A program made the position numbers and the translations under genes. Source: DASWRT01 sp036403035 (GTDB taxonomy: Bacteria; Pseudomonadota; Alphaproteobacteria; ATCC43930; CGMCC-115725). From it: a stretch of DNA of 6,408 nucleotides. The stretch covers positions 1 to 6,408 of the forward strand of contig DASWRT010000065.1 of the NCBI GenBank assembly GCA_036403035.1. The letters run 5' to 3'. The notes under the pieces are model-generated. The model searched no databases. It worked only from the letters and a program-made list of their open reading frames with translations, and was not told the origin of the DNA. Below are positions 5,941 through 6,408 of this stretch, piece by piece; within the stretch, counting starts at the first letter, position 1; every line of letters begins with the position of its first letter.

Positions 5941-6408
5941 GTGACCGCCAAGCTGACAACCGTCACAAGACGCCCGGCGGCGGCGCCCGCCGCCCGCCGG
6001 CCATGGAGCGACGACCGGCCGCCGGCGGCGCTGCGCCCGCTGGCGACGGCGGCCGGGCCGGACGCACGGCCGGACCTCGACGCGATGCTGGGCGGCGCGG
6101 CGCCGGATCGGTTGACGGGACTGACGGCGGCTTACCTGCTGCTGCCGTTGCTGATCTTCCTCGGTAGCTGGGCGGCTCCCTGGGTGGCCGTCCCCTGCGT
6201 CGCAGCGGGGCTCTGGCTGATGATCTCCGCGCCCGGCGGCGCGGCGGGCTGGCGCGTTCCGGCGTCGATCGGAGGGAAGACCGCAGCCCTCTGCGCCGTG
6301 CTCGGCTTCGCCTGGGCGTCGCTCTCCGGCATGCACCATCTGCTGCACAGCCTGGCGGACTGGCAGATCCGCGACGCGGTGCTGCGCGATCTCGTGCTGT
6401 ACGACTGG
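5941..6408 (+). CDS. Hypothetical polytopic membrane protein, N-terminal part (runs off window)
   Basis: The plus frame is open from a TGA at 5929 to the window end. Reading from GTG 5941 gives 156 visible residues: a Pro/Ala/Arg-rich, probably cytoplasmic and disordered N-terminus (1-60), then hydrophobic segments at about 61-77 (LTAAYLLLPLLIFLGSW), 81-97 and 112-128, followed by GMHHLLHSLADWQIRDAVLR and a DLVLYDW end. The amphipathic loop after the third segment, with paired His and an 'ADWQIRDAVLRDL' run, resembles large uncharacterised multi-helix membrane proteins related to glycosyltransferase-like integral proteins; this is a recollection of pattern, not a firm assignment. No good Shine-Dalgarno sequence precedes the GTG. 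TTG at 5932 and ATG at 6085 are alternatives, the latter removing most of the disordered part. It is divergent from the transporter operon and no functional link is evident. Confidence 0.6.
   Translation, partial: MTAKLTTVTRRPAAAPAARRPWSDDRPPAALRPLATAAGPDARPDLDAMLGGAAPDRLTGLTAAYLLLPLLIFLGSWAAPWVAVPCVAAGLWLMISAPGGAAGWRVPASIGGKTAALCAVLGFAWASLSGMHHLLHSLADWQIRDAVLRDLVLYDW

Noticed and set aside
5741..5959. Upstream extension of the binding-protein frame by 73 residues
   Set aside because: No signal-peptide character; it would displace a clear Sec signal peptide that begins at the ATG with a good ribosome site.
5734..6348. A 204-residue minus frame opposite the divergent membrane protein gene
   Set aside because: Arg/Gln/Ala-rich without domains, whereas the plus strand encodes clear hydrophobic helices in this interval. 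It remains a weak alternative.

Overview
The window carries a high-GC bacterial chromosomal segment. The base composition, gene style and the REP-like palindromes fit a proteobacterium, most likely an alphaproteobacterium of the Rhizobiales type. That placement is an inference; there is no rRNA or marker gene here to confirm it. Nearly all of the window is one minus-strand operon for a peptide/nickel-family (Dpp/Opp-type) ABC importer. A divergent plus-strand gene starts near the right end and runs off it.

Reading the minus strand from right to left (transcription order), the genes are: a periplasmic family 5 solute-binding protein (5740-4232); a 205-bp gap holding two inverted copies of a 36-bp palindromic repeat; a DppB-type permease (4026-3079); a DppC-type permease (3082-2249); a DppD-type ATPase (2249-1263); a DppF-type ATPase (1266-250); and, after 75 bp, the first 58 codons of an amidase-signature-family hydrolase (174-1, cut by the window edge). 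The two permeases and two ATPases are joined by start/stop overlaps (GTGA, TGATG, ATGA), so they look translationally coupled. Their product would be a complete five-part importer: a ligand-binding protein in the periplasm, two inner-membrane permeases and two cytoplasmic ATPases. The amidase next in line suggests that the imported compound contains an amide bond that is hydrolysed after uptake, but the substrate cannot be read from sequence.

To the right of the binding-protein gene, a 200-bp intergenic region (5741-5940) separates it from a divergent plus-strand gene. That gene appears to encode a polytopic membrane protein of unknown function; only 156 codons are visible. The region includes a plausible but weak promoter for the transporter operon.

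I found no convincing new biological system. The point most worth a second look is the inverted repeat pair placed between the binding-protein gene and the permease genes, which resembles the malE-malF REP arrangement of enteric bacteria and may set the ratio of binding protein to membrane components. The long open frames opposite the operon are GC-rich shadows. No tRNA, rRNA, CRISPR, insertion sequence or origin was seen, and no stretch longer than 300 bp lacks a gene.
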